From Pseudahrensia aquimaris (lineage in GTDB: Bacteria > Pseudomonadota > Alphaproteobacteria > Rhizobiales > Rhizobiaceae): DNA of 64,000 bases. Every line of letters starts with the position of its first letter. The first letter of the stretch is position 1. Shown here one piece after another: positions 1-10,119 of the stretch. Both the position numbers and the translations under genes were made by a program. The DNA lies in the NCBI RefSeq assembly GCF_042676045.1, contig NZ_JBHTJV010000006.1, positions 4,017-68,016 of the forward strand, read 5' to 3'. The notes under the pieces are model-generated. The model was not told the DNA's origin and searched no databases. It saw only the letters and a program-made list of their open reading frames with translations.

Positions 1-2
1 AG

Positions 3-3000
3 ATCGATGGTGAAGGCGGCAACGACACGATCCTGACCTTCGTCAGCGATGGCGCCGATACGATTTCAGGCGGCAGCAATGGCGGCACGGTGGATACTCC
101 CGGCGACACACTGATCGTCTCTAACGTGTTCCCTGTTGGCCCTACCGCCAACACGCTCTCTACCCAATTTGGTGTAATAGAAGATGACGGAAATGGCGTC
201 GATGTTACAAACACGATCTTCGCGACAGAGAAAGACGATGTGGATGGTGTTGAAAACATCTCCTTTATTCTCGGCAATGGCGGCGACACGGTCACGCTGA
301 CGGGCGATCTGGCCAGCGAAAGCGTCAACACAGTGACGGTCGGTGCTGACCCGCAAGGCGGCCTTGGCACAAATGGTGGCGACACTGTCAACGCTTCCGC
401 AATGACCGGCACGACCACGGTATCCTTCACGTCAGGCGATGGCGATGACACATTCATCGTCAACGATGGTGCTGCGGATAACGTGTTTGTTGCTGGCGAC
501 AACGGCCAGACAAACGGCGATACCCTCGATTTCTCTGCATATACTACGGGCGTAATGGTCAATCTCAGCGGCCCGCAAACTGCCACAGGCTTCATGACGG
601 TTTCCGGTGTTGAAAACATCGTGGCGACCAATCAAGCCGACATGCTGACAGGCGATGCCACAGATAACATTCTCGAAGGCGGCGGTGGATTTGACGTCCT
701 AGAAGGCGGAGACGGAAACGATGTTCTGGATGGTGGCGACACGAGCGAGACCTATACAGTAGCAGCAACTGGCGAAGGCGATGTGGCTGAATACACTGGC
801 ACACTCACCGCAGCGATGATCACCGAAAACGGTGCGGGTGGCTGGACTGTGGCGGCAGGCGCCTCTGAAGGCACCGACACGCTTTCCGGCATTGAAATCG
901 TCGACCACGCCGGAGGTCGCTTCCTGCTCGTTGGCAACGGCGGGTTTGATACAATCCAGGCTGCGGTAGATGAGGCGGCCGATGGCGACGTCGTGATTGT
1001 CGCTGGTGATACCTACAACGAAAACGTCAGCATTCCAGTGTCCATCGAGTTGCGTGCAGCCGACGACGGAACTGGCAGCGGCTATGAAACTGTCACGATT
1101 GACTCGATTACCATCATTGATGGTGCGCTCGATGCCTCGACAGATGCGGTTACCATTCGCGGCGTAGCGGTTACTTCGGCTACTGGGTCGAACAACAACG
1201 GCATCAGCTTTGTCGATAAGACGGACGGTACAGGCTCAGATGCTCCGGCAGAAGGCACCCTGTCGATCATCGATACTAACGTGTCTGACTTCGCAGCTGC
1301 TGGCCTTGGTGTTTCCACCACGGGTGCAGCGGCAACTCGGCCATTGACGGAAGTAAATGTGGTAATCACTGCTTCCACGTTCGATAACAATGGCACTAAC
1401 AATGCCAACGGCTCCAACGATATCAACCTGTACAATTTTGGTGGCGATGCAACGTTCACCGACGTCGATATCACCAATGTGGGAGATCGTCCGTCCAACA
1501 CTACAGAAAGTAGTTTCGGTGGGACGAACTACCCGCCATACGCAATCCAGATTGCTGGTTGGACCGGTGGTAATGCTAACGATACGGGCAGCACGGTTGA
1601 TAAACCAATCGGAGCAGTGACTTTCGACGGGGTCGATATCACGGGCGATTATTCAAACGGCGTGGTGATCATTCAAGGCTATACAGCCTTTGATCGCTTG
1701 TCATTTACGGACGCGCCCACCACCCAATCCGGCACGACGAGCGGTCTGAATATCATCGACAGCACGTCATATGGTGTTGGCCTGCAAATTGATGCCGATG
1801 TCGCTAACGTCTTTGCACCGGACACCATGCCGGTGTCCTCGTCGGTCAATCTTACTGGTGTGACAATTTTCGGCGTCGGCAGCGATCTGCTTGGTTTCGG
1901 TTCTGGCGCAGAAGTGCTGGTGAACGGCGTTCCAAGCGATACGGTAAAGAATACAATCGTCGGGACCGATAATGCGAATGGTCCACTTGACGAAATTATC
2001 AATGGCGGCGACGCGGGTGATGACATATCTTCCGGTGCTGGCAACGATCTGATTTCCGGCGGACTCGGTGATGATAAAATCGATGGCGGTGCAGATGTTG
2101 ATACTGCGTTGTTCTCTGGCTCTATAGACGGCTACGACTTCACCTTCACAGCGGCGGCAGGTAGCAGCCCGGCTACCATTACCGTCGAGGATACTGAACC
2201 TACCATGTCATTGGATGATGGGATGGATACGCTCTCAAATGTGGAGCTCATCCGCTTTGGCAACAACAATGCCAACCCGTTTGATGACACATTTGCCGCC
2301 ATCGTGGACAGTGACGGCGAATTTGGCACATTTACTCAAATCGATACCGCGATCGCTGCTGCGGCTCCGGGTGATACAATCTTCGTCATCGGTCGCACTG
2401 CCGCCTATGATGAAGCGCTTACCATTGATAAGGGCATCACGCTTGTTGGTGTTGATCTTGGCAATGGCGAAGGCGCTCCACGCATTGAAGCCGGCACTTC
2501 TAACGCATTTGAATTTGCGACAGTTGGTGGCGATGTTAGCATTGACGGTTTCATCATTGATGGTAACGGGGCAGGTGCCACGCTTACCAACAACCGGGCG
2601 TTCAATCTTGAACCGACGGATGATATTGGCACACTGTCGATTACCAACTCCACGATCCGAGACTTTGGCGATCACGCTGTTTTCGCAACTGATGGAGCAT
2701 TGCCTTCAGGTCGTCCGGTTGACACCCTAGTTCTCAAAACCGTTATCATGTCCAACAATGGCTCCACAGGTGCTAATGGTGGTCACGTCAAACTCTTTGG
2801 TTTCGATGCAGATGCAACATTCAAAGATGTAACCATTAATGGCTCACCTTTAGGTTCATCCGATGGTACTCGGCCTAACAACGCTATCGAGATAAACGTT
2901 AGTCTTGCTGGCCCTGGTTCTGCCAATCCGGCTCCGGCCAACAGTGCAAATATCGGCACGGTAACGTTCGATAATGTGACCGTTACAGGTTCCTTCGACA

Positions 3001-6000
3001 AAAACCCCATCGCTCTGTTCAATATGACGGAGATTGATGGTCTGGTAATCAGTGGATCGGCCTCCAACCCCGGTCTTGATCTATCGGGTGCAGAGAGCAG
3101 CTGGGCGCTGTTCAATATCGACGGTGTTGAAGACGCAACCATTGATGCCTCAGCCTATGACATCACCTTCCCATCCGCAGGCACGGCACCGATCGCGGCG
3201 GAGATTCAGGGTGAAAAGGCCAACCAGGATGCCACCGATCAAACGATCACCGGCACCGCAGCGAATGATTCCATTCACGGCAAAATCGGCGCTGATACGC
3301 TGATTGGCATGGGCGGCGATGACCGACTCTACGCTAGCAACAAGAACTCTGATGTCGATCTGTCAAACGATACGTTGGAAGGGGGGAGTGGAGATGACTA
3401 TTTAGACGGCGATGGCGATATCGTTGCGGCCAACAATGCTGTTGTCGAAGGTGACGTCGCTGTTTACGTGGGTGGTACGGGTACGAGCGACGAAATCACC
3501 GTTGCAAATGTCTCGGTGGTAAGTAACGGCACGGACCCAAGCAATGGGTCTCCATTCAGCGGTTTTGTGGTCGACGCCACGGGCTTGGCTTTAAATCAGG
3601 GCACGGATACTCTGAACGAAATCGAGATGATCGAAACACGCGATGCGTCCGATAACCTCGTTTCGCGTATTCTTCTCGTCGGCAATGGCGGCTTTGACAC
3701 CATTCAGTCGGCAATCGACGAAGCTGCAGCTGGAGATACCATTTTGGTGGCCCCCGGAACCTATGCCGAAAGCCTGATGGTTGATGAGAGCGTTACCATC
3801 GTTGGTATTGCAGATGTTTCGGGCAACAAACCGTTGATCGAACCTACATCTGGAGAGGCGGTCAACGTAACGGCTGTCGATGTAACCATCGACAGGTTCC
3901 GGATTGAAGACGGCGCAGCGCTGGCTTCGAACCAGAACCTGATAGATGTCGATGCAACTGGTTTCACTCTGATCAATTCAAATGTCTCGGTCGGCCTAAC
4001 AGCCGGAGGACAGGTGCGAACGGCGGTGCGGATCGACGCGGACGGTGGTTCTGTCATTGACAGCATGATTACCCAGGAGCTTGGCAGCGCAATTCCATCG
4101 GGTGCGGTTTCATCGCTGGGTTCCGGAGGCGTGCGCTTCAACGGTGTTGTTGAAAGTGCAACCATGACCGGAACAGTAGTTGAAAACGGTAAGGTTGGAA
4201 TTTCCGGCGACGCAGCAATTGCCGACGACGCAACGATCACGTTTACCGGTAATACGATCACGACATCGTCGGCCTACCAAGCAGCGACACAGAGCAATGC
4301 TGACATGGTGTTTATCTCGTTGCCAGCAGCAAGTACCTCGGACGACATCGCCCTTGATGTTTCCGGCAACACGTTCAACACGGGTGGTCCAGGCCTCCTG
4401 ATCCTCGATACGGCCGGTGCCAACGACTACGGTAACGACTTTACCGACGTCAACGATACGATCGTGGGTCGTGATGGCGCCGATACTATCGCTGGTGGTG
4501 CGGGTGACGACCGCCTTACCGGCGGCGAAGGCAATGATACAATTGACGGCGGTGCCGACGATGCCACCATCGGCGGCGGTAACGATGTTGCAGTCTTTGC
4601 TGGCAAGATCGCAGACAGCAGCTTCGATTTCTCGGTCCCGACTGAAGTCTCGGTAATGGATATGGATGGTGATCCTGCGGCCGCCGGAGACGAAGGCACG
4701 GACACACTAACCAATATTGAGGAACTCCAGTTCGCGGACGGCTCGGTCTTCTTCGTCGGTCTCGGCGCATCGTCCTTCACCACCATTCAGGAAGCTATCG
4801 ATGCCGCTGATGCGGGTGATGTGATCTATGTGGGTGAAGGCGTGAATGGCGGTGTCTACAACGAAGACCTGACGATCTCCGAAGGCATATCGCTCATCGG
4901 TATCGGCAATGTCTCCGTCAACGGCACTGCGTCAGCTTCCGTCGCGATCTCAATTGAGGGCGGAACGGCAGCGGACGAGTTGTTGATCCAGAACATCTCG
5001 GTCGTAGCCACCGCGATGGCTGGCAATGGCATCGACGTCATCAACGCCGCAACCTACGACTCGATCACCCTTCAGGATGTGGACATTTCGGGCGGTCGTC
5101 GCGGCTTCAACATCGAAGGCGCAACGGTTGATGCAGTGAGCATTCTAGGGTCCGCGGGAGATCGTGCAACGATCTCAGGCTTCGGCGCAGTTCCCCTCTT
5201 CTCGGGAGTGGGTATCAACGTGTCTAACTTCGACGGTGCGCTTGTCATCCGCGATGTGGACGTCGAAAATCCGGCCAACAGCGGTGCCGATGCTAACCAA
5301 GGCATTAATATAGTCGGTACGGGAGCAGGCAGCACCTCCGAAAGCATTGTCATTGAAAACGTGACCGTGACTGGCAGTGTTCAAAAAGGTCTTCTGGCAA
5401 TTCAGGACTATGAAGACGTTAACACACCCGCGCTGACGAATATTATATTGAACGGTAGTACGCTGAACACAGGCGCGGACTTCGCACCGCTATACATCAA
5501 CGGAATTGGTGGGGACATTGACCTCTCCGACATCATAGTGAACGGCACTAGCCCGGGTGGAGACGCCGTTGGCTTTGCATCCACATCAAACCTGATTGCG
5601 ACGGGCGATACTTTGAGGGGCACACAACAGGATGATCTCATCTTCGACGGCCCTCCAGGACTGGGCGACGACCTGATTGAAACCTTCGGCGGGGATGACA
5701 CAGTCTATCTGCTCGGTGGAACGGATACGGTCAATCTGGGTGCTGATGACGACACGCTCATCACAGGCCCTAGCACCTTCGGCGATGTCACGCTGGATGG
5801 CGGCACAGGCAGTGACGCCATCAACCTTCTCAATCTGGACCCAGTTGGCGCACCAAGCATTGACGGAACCAGCTTCACGATCACTGATACTGAAGATGAC
5901 AGTGCCACGAGTGTTGACGGTGCCAACTCCACCACTGACGTTGAAATCACAACCGACATTTCGCTTTCATTGGGAACGCTCAACGCAACCAATGTCACAA

Positions 6001-7793
6001 TGGACAACGTCGAGGACATCAACATTCAAATGGGCAATGGCGGTGACACGGTCACTGTGAACGATCTCTCCGGAACATCTGTGACCGGCATAGATGTTGA
6101 TGGTGGTACCGGTAACGATGAGGTCGATGCTGACGCCGTGTTGGTGGGCACTGATCCCGTTGATATCGAGTTTGACGGTGAAGCTGGTAACGACACCTTC
6201 CGTGGTGGCGCGGGTAACGATACGTTCAATGGCGGTGCAGGGGAAGACCTAGCAATCATCTTGACCGACGGCGGCACTGACACGCTCGACGGCGGTGCGC
6301 AGACAACCGCGGATGAGTTGAACTTGCTCGGATTTGCCGGAGTCGATCGGGTTGAAGCCACAACGGCGGCTGTATTGTCGTCCGATCGCGGCAACACGGG
6401 CACCTTCTCTGCCAACGCAACGGTCACGGATTTCGAAGTTGTCGAGATTGAGCTTGGCGCAGGCGACGATATTGCTGATCTAAGTCTATTCCAGAAAGGC
6501 GTCATCATTCGCGGCGATCAAGACGACGATACGATCACAGGTTCCATATTTGCCGATGACATTATCGGTGGAACTGGTGATGACCTCATTGAAGGTAACG
6601 TTGGCAATGACGATATCGACGGTGGCGACGGCAACGATACTATTAATTGGGATAAGGGTGACGGCATTGATCGGGTGGTTGGTAACTCCAACACCGGTGG
6701 CGGCAAGGATGTTCTCAATTTCAACGGCGACCTTACTGCTGATGTTGATGAGACTGTTACCTTCGGTAAGCCTGGTGCTCTGCAAATGCCGAATACCGGC
6801 ACCAATGGCGGCAGCATCACTATGGGCGGCGAAGGTGTCGAATTCTCTACTGTTGAGGAGATCAACCTTGATGTGGCTGAGGGCGACGACACCGTTGCAT
6901 TCGACACCATCATCGATGCCGCTGCGACAGAGATCACGATAGACCTCGGTGAAACCGATCAGGGAACAATCACCATGACGGGTGGAATTCCATCCATCAC
7001 GACTGGCGATACGCTGACATTCAGCAACCTGAACCAAGGAATGTCTGATCCGGCCGTCGGTGCGGTGGTCAGCCTGAATGCCGGTACGTTCAGAGGTGAT
7101 GCTCAAACGGCAACCCACATCATCCTTACAGATGCCAACGACAGTTCCGTTGAGAATGTGGTTGGCTCCGACTATGCGGATGACATCACGGGCGACAATG
7201 AAGTCAACCTGATCGACGGTGGCGCCGGTGATGATTTGATGTCCGGCTTGTCCGGAAGTGATGTTCTGCTCGGCGGACTGGGCGATGATACGATCTTCGG
7301 CGGCGTTGGCGACGATCACATTATCGGTGGCAAAGGGCTCGACACACTTTCGGGTGGTTCAGGCGAGGATCTGTTCTACTTCCTGGGCACTGAAGGTTTC
7401 GTAATGGACCAGACGGCCATCAATGGAACGGCCTACGTTGATGTACATACCGATATCATCAACGCATTCTCCGTCGCCGGCCCGGCAGGCACTACCGACA
7501 AGTTGGTGATTGACGATACAGGCGATTTCGCCGGTATCTCCTTGGATGCGGGTGCTCTTTCGTCTGGATCTGTTGTGTTTGCAGATATTGATGTGGCACT
7601 GAACAACTACAACTATGGTGGCTTCGAACCGGGGCAGGCGAGCTTCATCGTCGACTCGGTTACAGGTGTCGGCGAGAACCAAAGCATCTGGTACGATGCT
7701 GGTGGCGATGGTCTTGCAGACTTCAAGTTTGCTGAATTTGGCGTCGGTTCCAATCTGGCTGGCTTTAATGAGGATGACTTCATCATCATCTAG
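3..7793 (+). CDS. Giant RTX / parallel beta-helix protein, 5' end outside window
   Basis: The reading frame is open to the first base of the window and already encodes an RTX motif there, so the true start lies upstream; a GTG at 90 is only an internal candidate. Glycine/aspartate-rich GGxGxDxx nonapeptide blocks occur around nt 640-735, 2005-2100, 3240-3400, 4455-4570, 6060-6290, 6540-6660 and 7170-7370. Four pectate-lyase-like beta-helix modules begin with a TIQxAxDxAxxGDxIxV signature near nt 945, 2330, 3690 and 4775. Each is preceded by a GTDTLxxIE linker. RTX blocks bind calcium and fold after type I secretion, so this is most likely a secreted or surface protein, perhaps an adhesin or a polysaccharide-acting enzyme. 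No HlyB/HlyD/TolC genes are in the window. The function is inferred from repeats only. Confidence 0.9.
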   Translation: MDGEGGNDTILTFVSDGADTISGGSNGGTVDTPGDTLIVSNVFPVGPTANTLSTQFGVIEDDGNGVDVTNTIFATEKDDVDGVENISFILGNGGDTVTLTGDLASESVNTVTVGADPQGGLGTNGGDTVNASAMTGTTTVSFTSGDGDDTFIVNDGAADNVFVAGDNGQTNGDTLDFSAYTTGVMVNLSGPQTATGFMTVSGVENIVATNQADMLTGDATDNILEGGGGFDVLEGGDGNDVLDGGDTSETYTVAATGEGDVAEYTGTLTAAMITENGAGGWTVAAGASEGTDTLSGIEIVDHAGGRFLLVGNGGFDTIQAAVDEAADGDVVIVAGDTYNENVSIPVSIELRAADDGTGSGYETVTIDSITIIDGALDASTDAVTIRGVAVTSATGSNNNGISFVDKTDGTGSDAPAEGTLSIIDTNVSDFAAAGLGVSTTGAAATRPLTEVNVVITASTFDNNGTNNANGSNDINLYNFGGDATFTDVDITNVGDRPSNTTESSFGGTNYPPYAIQIAGWTGGNANDTGSTVDKPIGAVTFDGVDITGDYSNGVVIIQGYTAFDRLSFTDAPTTQSGTTSGLNIIDSTSYGVGLQIDADVANVFAPDTMPVSSSVNLTGVTIFGVGSDLLGFGSGAEVLVNGVPSDTVKNTIVGTDNANGPLDEIINGGDAGDDISSGAGNDLISGGLGDDKIDGGADVDTALFSGSIDGYDFTFTAAAGSSPATITVEDTEPTMSLDDGMDTLSNVELIRFGNNNANPFDDTFAAIVDSDGEFGTFTQIDTAIAAAAPGDTIFVIGRTAAYDEALTIDKGITLVGVDLGNGEGAPRIEAGTSNAFEFATVGGDVSIDGFIIDGNGAGATLTNNRAFNLEPTDDIGTLSITNSTIRDFGDHAVFATDGALPSGRPVDTLVLKTVIMSNNGSTGANGGHVKLFGFDADATFKDVTINGSPLGSSDGTRPNNAIEINVSLAGPGSANPAPANSANIGTVTFDNVTVTGSFDKNPIALFNMTEIDGLVISGSASNPGLDLSGAESSWALFNIDGVEDATIDASAYDITFPSAGTAPIAAEIQGEKANQDATDQTITGTAANDSIHGKIGADTLIGMGGDDRLYASNKNSDVDLSNDTLEGGSGDDYLDGDGDIVAANNAVVEGDVAVYVGGTGTSDEITVANVSVVSNGTDPSNGSPFSGFVVDATGLALNQGTDTLNEIEMIETRDASDNLVSRILLVGNGGFDTIQSAIDEAAAGDTILVAPGTYAESLMVDESVTIVGIADVSGNKPLIEPTSGEAVNVTAVDVTIDRFRIEDGAALASNQNLIDVDATGFTLINSNVSVGLTAGGQVRTAVRIDADGGSVIDSMITQELGSAIPSGAVSSLGSGGVRFNGVVESATMTGTVVENGKVGISGDAAIADDATITFTGNTITTSSAYQAATQSNADMVFISLPAASTSDDIALDVSGNTFNTGGPGLLILDTAGANDYGNDFTDVNDTIVGRDGADTIAGGAGDDRLTGGEGNDTIDGGADDATIGGGNDVAVFAGKIADSSFDFSVPTEVSVMDMDGDPAAAGDEGTDTLTNIEELQFADGSVFFVGLGASSFTTIQEAIDAADAGDVIYVGEGVNGGVYNEDLTISEGISLIGIGNVSVNGTASASVAISIEGGTAADELLIQNISVVATAMAGNGIDVINAATYDSITLQDVDISGGRRGFNIEGATVDAVSILGSAGDRATISGFGAVPLFSGVGINVSNFDGALVIRDVDVENPANSGADANQGINIVGTGAGSTSESIVIENVTVTGSVQKGLLAIQDYEDVNTPALTNIILNGSTLNTGADFAPLYINGIGGDIDLSDIIVNGTSPGGDAVGFASTSNLIATGDTLRGTQQDDLIFDGPPGLGDDLIETFGGDDTVYLLGGTDTVNLGADDDTLITGPSTFGDVTLDGGTGSDAINLLNLDPVGAPSIDGTSFTITDTEDDSATSVDGANSTTDVEITTDISLSLGTLNATNVTMDNVEDINIQMGNGGDTVTVNDLSGTSVTGIDVDGGTGNDEVDADAVLVGTDPVDIEFDGEAGNDTFRGGAGNDTFNGGAGEDLAIILTDGGTDTLDGGAQTTADELNLLGFAGVDRVEATTAAVLSSDRGNTGTFSANATVTDFEVVEIELGAGDDIADLSLFQKGVIIRGDQDDDTITGSIFADDIIGGTGDDLIEGNVGNDDIDGGDGNDTINWDKGDGIDRVVGNSNTGGGKDVLNFNGDLTADVDETVTFGKPGALQMPNTGTNGGSITMGGEGVEFSTVEEINLDVAEGDDTVAFDTIIDAAATEITIDLGETDQGTITMTGGIPSITTGDTLTFSNLNQGMSDPAVGAVVSLNAGTFRGDAQTATHIILTDANDSSVENVVGSDYADDITGDNEVNLIDGGAGDDLMSGLSGSDVLLGGLGDDTIFGGVGDDHIIGGKGLDTLSGGSGEDLFYFLGTEGFVMDQTAINGTAYVDVHTDIINAFSVAGPAGTTDKLVIDDTGDFAGISLDAGALSSGSVVFADIDVALNNYNYGGFEPGQASFIVDSVTGVGENQSIWYDAGGDGLADFKFAEFGVGSNLAGFNEDDFIII

Positions 7794-7827
7794 GTCGCGT
7801 TGGCTGACTGAACTGCGATTGACGAAT

Positions 7828-7870
7828 AACCGGCCAGAGAGGGGACACCCGATCTGGCCGGTTTCTTTTT
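7828..7870 (+). terminator. Rho-independent terminator after the RTX gene
   Basis: A perfect 11-bp stem (AACCGGCCAGA at 7828-7838 with TCTGGCCGGTT at 7853-7863) is followed by a T-rich tract. It lies 34 bp after the RTX stop codon and separates that gene from the convergent acyltransferase gene. Confidence 0.9.
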
Positions 7871-7929
7871 GCCGTAAGGCTTGGTTGCCTTATTCAAACT
7901 GGGAGGTTGGGCGGCGCAAGCCTGCCGAA

Positions 7930-9951
7930 CTAAAAGCGTGCAGGATCCACTTTGCGTGAGGTGGTTTCTCCGGCATCGGCGGTATCGAGAAATAGTCGCT
8001 GCAATTGCGGATTTGTCTTCAGGTGCTCCGCAAACAAATCCATGCCGTGACGGGTCAGGTGAAATTGATCCCAGAACAGTGGCTCCGCCCTATTGTTATT
8101 TCTCCATTGGAAGCACCGATCCTCTGGGCAGAAAACTTGGTCTATCACGATAAATTTGGCGCCAGCACGCATTGCTATTTTGCTGGCTACATCGCTGATC
8201 GCGGAAATATCGAAAGCGATTGTTAGCCTGTCGGTGCGTGGAATATAATCCTCCAGTGATTGTTGGCGAGGCATATTGGCAATGCGATAGTCTAGCGGCT
8301 GCCGCCAAACCGGCGCTGTTCCCAGAAGGAAGGTGTTGTTCACACGGTCAGAAAGAGCAGCAATGGACGCTTCAATGTCTGTCCAAAGCATCTTCTGATA
8401 GCGGAAGGAAAGAATAATCGCCTCCAGTGGCACCTGTTTACGAAACGCATCGACAGTTCCAAGCAAATCGACAAAGCACTTCCTTCTCCCATAGGTAATC
8501 TCACCGGGAGGGCAACTAGACTGGTGCAGCATGACAAATGAGATCGTAGGGTAGGCGCGTTTCAAAGAATGCCACGTATCGCGGCCAAAACTGTCACCAA
8601 TAACCAACACCGTGCGAGATCCGGACTGACCAGTCAGGCAATTCACCAATTCGTCTTGGGGTGGAGCAAAATCGTAGCTGCATGTGTAGCCCGTATGGAT
8701 GGCTGGATCGAAAGCGCCTTGTCGTCCGTCAAAGTTCAAATTCTTTGTTTCAAAATAATGTTGCCGTTCACGCTCCAGCGTAAGCAGCACCGTGCCCTTT
8801 GGCCCATAAACAGCCTCCAAACGCATGCGGTTCAACGAGTCCACCAAGCCTGTCGAAGCGAGAGCTGCAAAGACAGCAACGCTGCCAGCAAACAGACCTG
8901 CCATGTGAACGCCTTTTGGCAGGATGGCCTTGCGGCGGATTGGGTTTTCGATCGTGAAATAGGAAAGAATGGCAAGAGCGAGCGACAGTCCCATTGCCGC
9001 GATGAGGGGCCATGGGCCGCCATATTTCGCCCAATGGGGGAAAGCCATAGGCAGAAAGACCAAAATCGGCCAATGCCAAAGATAAAGACCATAAGAAACG
9101 CGACCCAAAGCAACCATAGGCCGGCTGGAGAGCAGCGCAGCGAAAGGATCGCGTGCGTTCGACGAGGCCAGAATGACGAACACCGTGCCTAACACGGGCA
9201 GCAAGGGTGCAACGCTCGTTGCGGCGGTGCCTTTGTCGAAGGCAAACACGGCAATGGCGATCATCGTCAGACCCAAACCGCGCAAAGCAAACGCAACGTC
9301 TCGGCGTTCAACAGTGCGGGGCATGCAAGCCACTATTGCTCCCGCCATCAACTCCCATATCCGCACAGCGCTGTTGTAGAAGGCGTGATCGGGCAACCCG
9401 TTCCAAACCAGCCAGCAGGCTCCGGCGAGTGATGCTGCCGCGATAAGCGATAGTGCCCACAGCAAACCACGCGTTCTTACGCGAGCGAGCAAAACCAGAA
9501 GCAGGATCGGGAAGACGAGATAGAATTGTTCCTCAACCGCCAAAGACCACATGTGTAACAGCGGTTTGCTGCCTGCAGGCCCGTCAAAATAGCCGACATG
9601 GGCGAGAAAAAACCAATTGGCAAATCCAAGAATGCTGGCCAGCAGACTGCCGGCGAACTCGCTAAAGGCCGATGGCATCAAGAACAGGTTGGCGCAAACC
9701 CAAGAGAAAACGGCCACTGGAACGAAGGCTGGCAGCAACCGCCGGATACGGCGCTCGTAGAAATTGGAAAAGCTGAAATTGCCCGCCCGCATTTCCGATA
9801 GCAGAAGGCCTGTAATGAGATAGCCGGAGATTACGAAAAAGACGTCTACGCCAACATAACCACCCGAAAATGCGCCGTAGCCAGCATGGAACAGCACGAC
9901 GGGAACAATTGCGACAGCGCGTAGTCCATCAATATCAGCGCGATAGTTCAT
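7930..9951 (-). CDS. Acyltransferase-3 / SGNH O-acyltransferase
   Basis: This 673-residue protein is a full-length OafA/YrhL-type fusion. Residues 1-360 form the polytopic acyltransferase-3 domain, opening with the family signature YRADIDGLRAVAI, then FVISGYLITG. The C-terminal third is an SGNH hydrolase-like domain with the nucleophile block VIGDSFG near residue 443 and a distal Asp/His block (DQFHLTRHG) near residue 625. Such proteins move acetyl or other acyl groups across the inner membrane onto periplasmic or exported polysaccharide. It is the last gene of the minus-strand polysaccharide locus, 57 bp after a small membrane-peptide gene. The acyl group and acceptor cannot be told from the sequence. 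Confidence 0.92.
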   Translation of the reverse strand: MNYRADIDGLRAVAIVPVVLFHAGYGAFSGGYVGVDVFFVISGYLITGLLLSEMRAGNFSFSNFYERRIRRLLPAFVPVAVFSWVCANLFLMPSAFSEFAGSLLASILGFANWFFLAHVGYFDGPAGSKPLLHMWSLAVEEQFYLVFPILLLVLLARVRTRGLLWALSLIAAASLAGACWLVWNGLPDHAFYNSAVRIWELMAGAIVACMPRTVERRDVAFALRGLGLTMIAIAVFAFDKGTAATSVAPLLPVLGTVFVILASSNARDPFAALLSSRPMVALGRVSYGLYLWHWPILVFLPMAFPHWAKYGGPWPLIAAMGLSLALAILSYFTIENPIRRKAILPKGVHMAGLFAGSVAVFAALASTGLVDSLNRMRLEAVYGPKGTVLLTLERERQHYFETKNLNFDGRQGAFDPAIHTGYTCSYDFAPPQDELVNCLTGQSGSRTVLVIGDSFGRDTWHSLKRAYPTISFVMLHQSSCPPGEITYGRRKCFVDLLGTVDAFRKQVPLEAIILSFRYQKMLWTDIEASIAALSDRVNNTFLLGTAPVWRQPLDYRIANMPRQQSLEDYIPRTDRLTIAFDISAISDVASKIAMRAGAKFIVIDQVFCPEDRCFQWRNNNRAEPLFWDQFHLTRHGMDLFAEHLKTNPQLQRLFLDTADAGETTSRKVDPARF

Positions 9952-10008
9952 CGAACTCGTTCCCCCCGGAACAACGTTATGCCGCGCTGGTTTTAACCAG
10001 GCCGTCGA

Positions 10009-10119
10009 TCAGAAATCTTGATACTCGAACACAGCCACAGGCTGACCGTAGAGCATGGCAAACAGGAACACGACGATGAACACAAGCGCTGTCCATGAGA
10101 TAATTCTTGAGGCGGTCAT
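10009..10119 (-). CDS. 36-residue single-span membrane peptide
   Basis: A short frame starts with ATG at 10119, overlapping the TGA of the upstream acyltransferase gene in an ATGA arrangement that suggests translational coupling, and ends with TGA at 10009-10011. The peptide has a short polar N-terminus (MTASRIIS), one hydrophobic helix (about residues 9-25) and a polar tail ending EYQDF. I do not recognise a family. Its position between two O-acyltransferase genes suggests a small accessory subunit of one of them. Evidence is the coupling and the membrane-like composition; conservation was not tested. Confidence 0.6.
   Translation of the reverse strand: MTASRIISWTALVFIVVFLFAMLYGQPVAVFEYQDF

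Noticed and set aside
6486..7319. 277-codon minus-strand frame inside the first RTX gene
   Set aside because: Shadow frame produced by the repetitive GGC/GAT codon use of RTX repeats; similar shadows occur under the second RTX gene (30017-30685).
640..7370. Regular short repeats that might suggest a CRISPR or satellite array
   Set aside because: Repeats are in frame, imperfect and encode GGxGxD nonapeptides; there are no conserved direct repeats with unique spacers.
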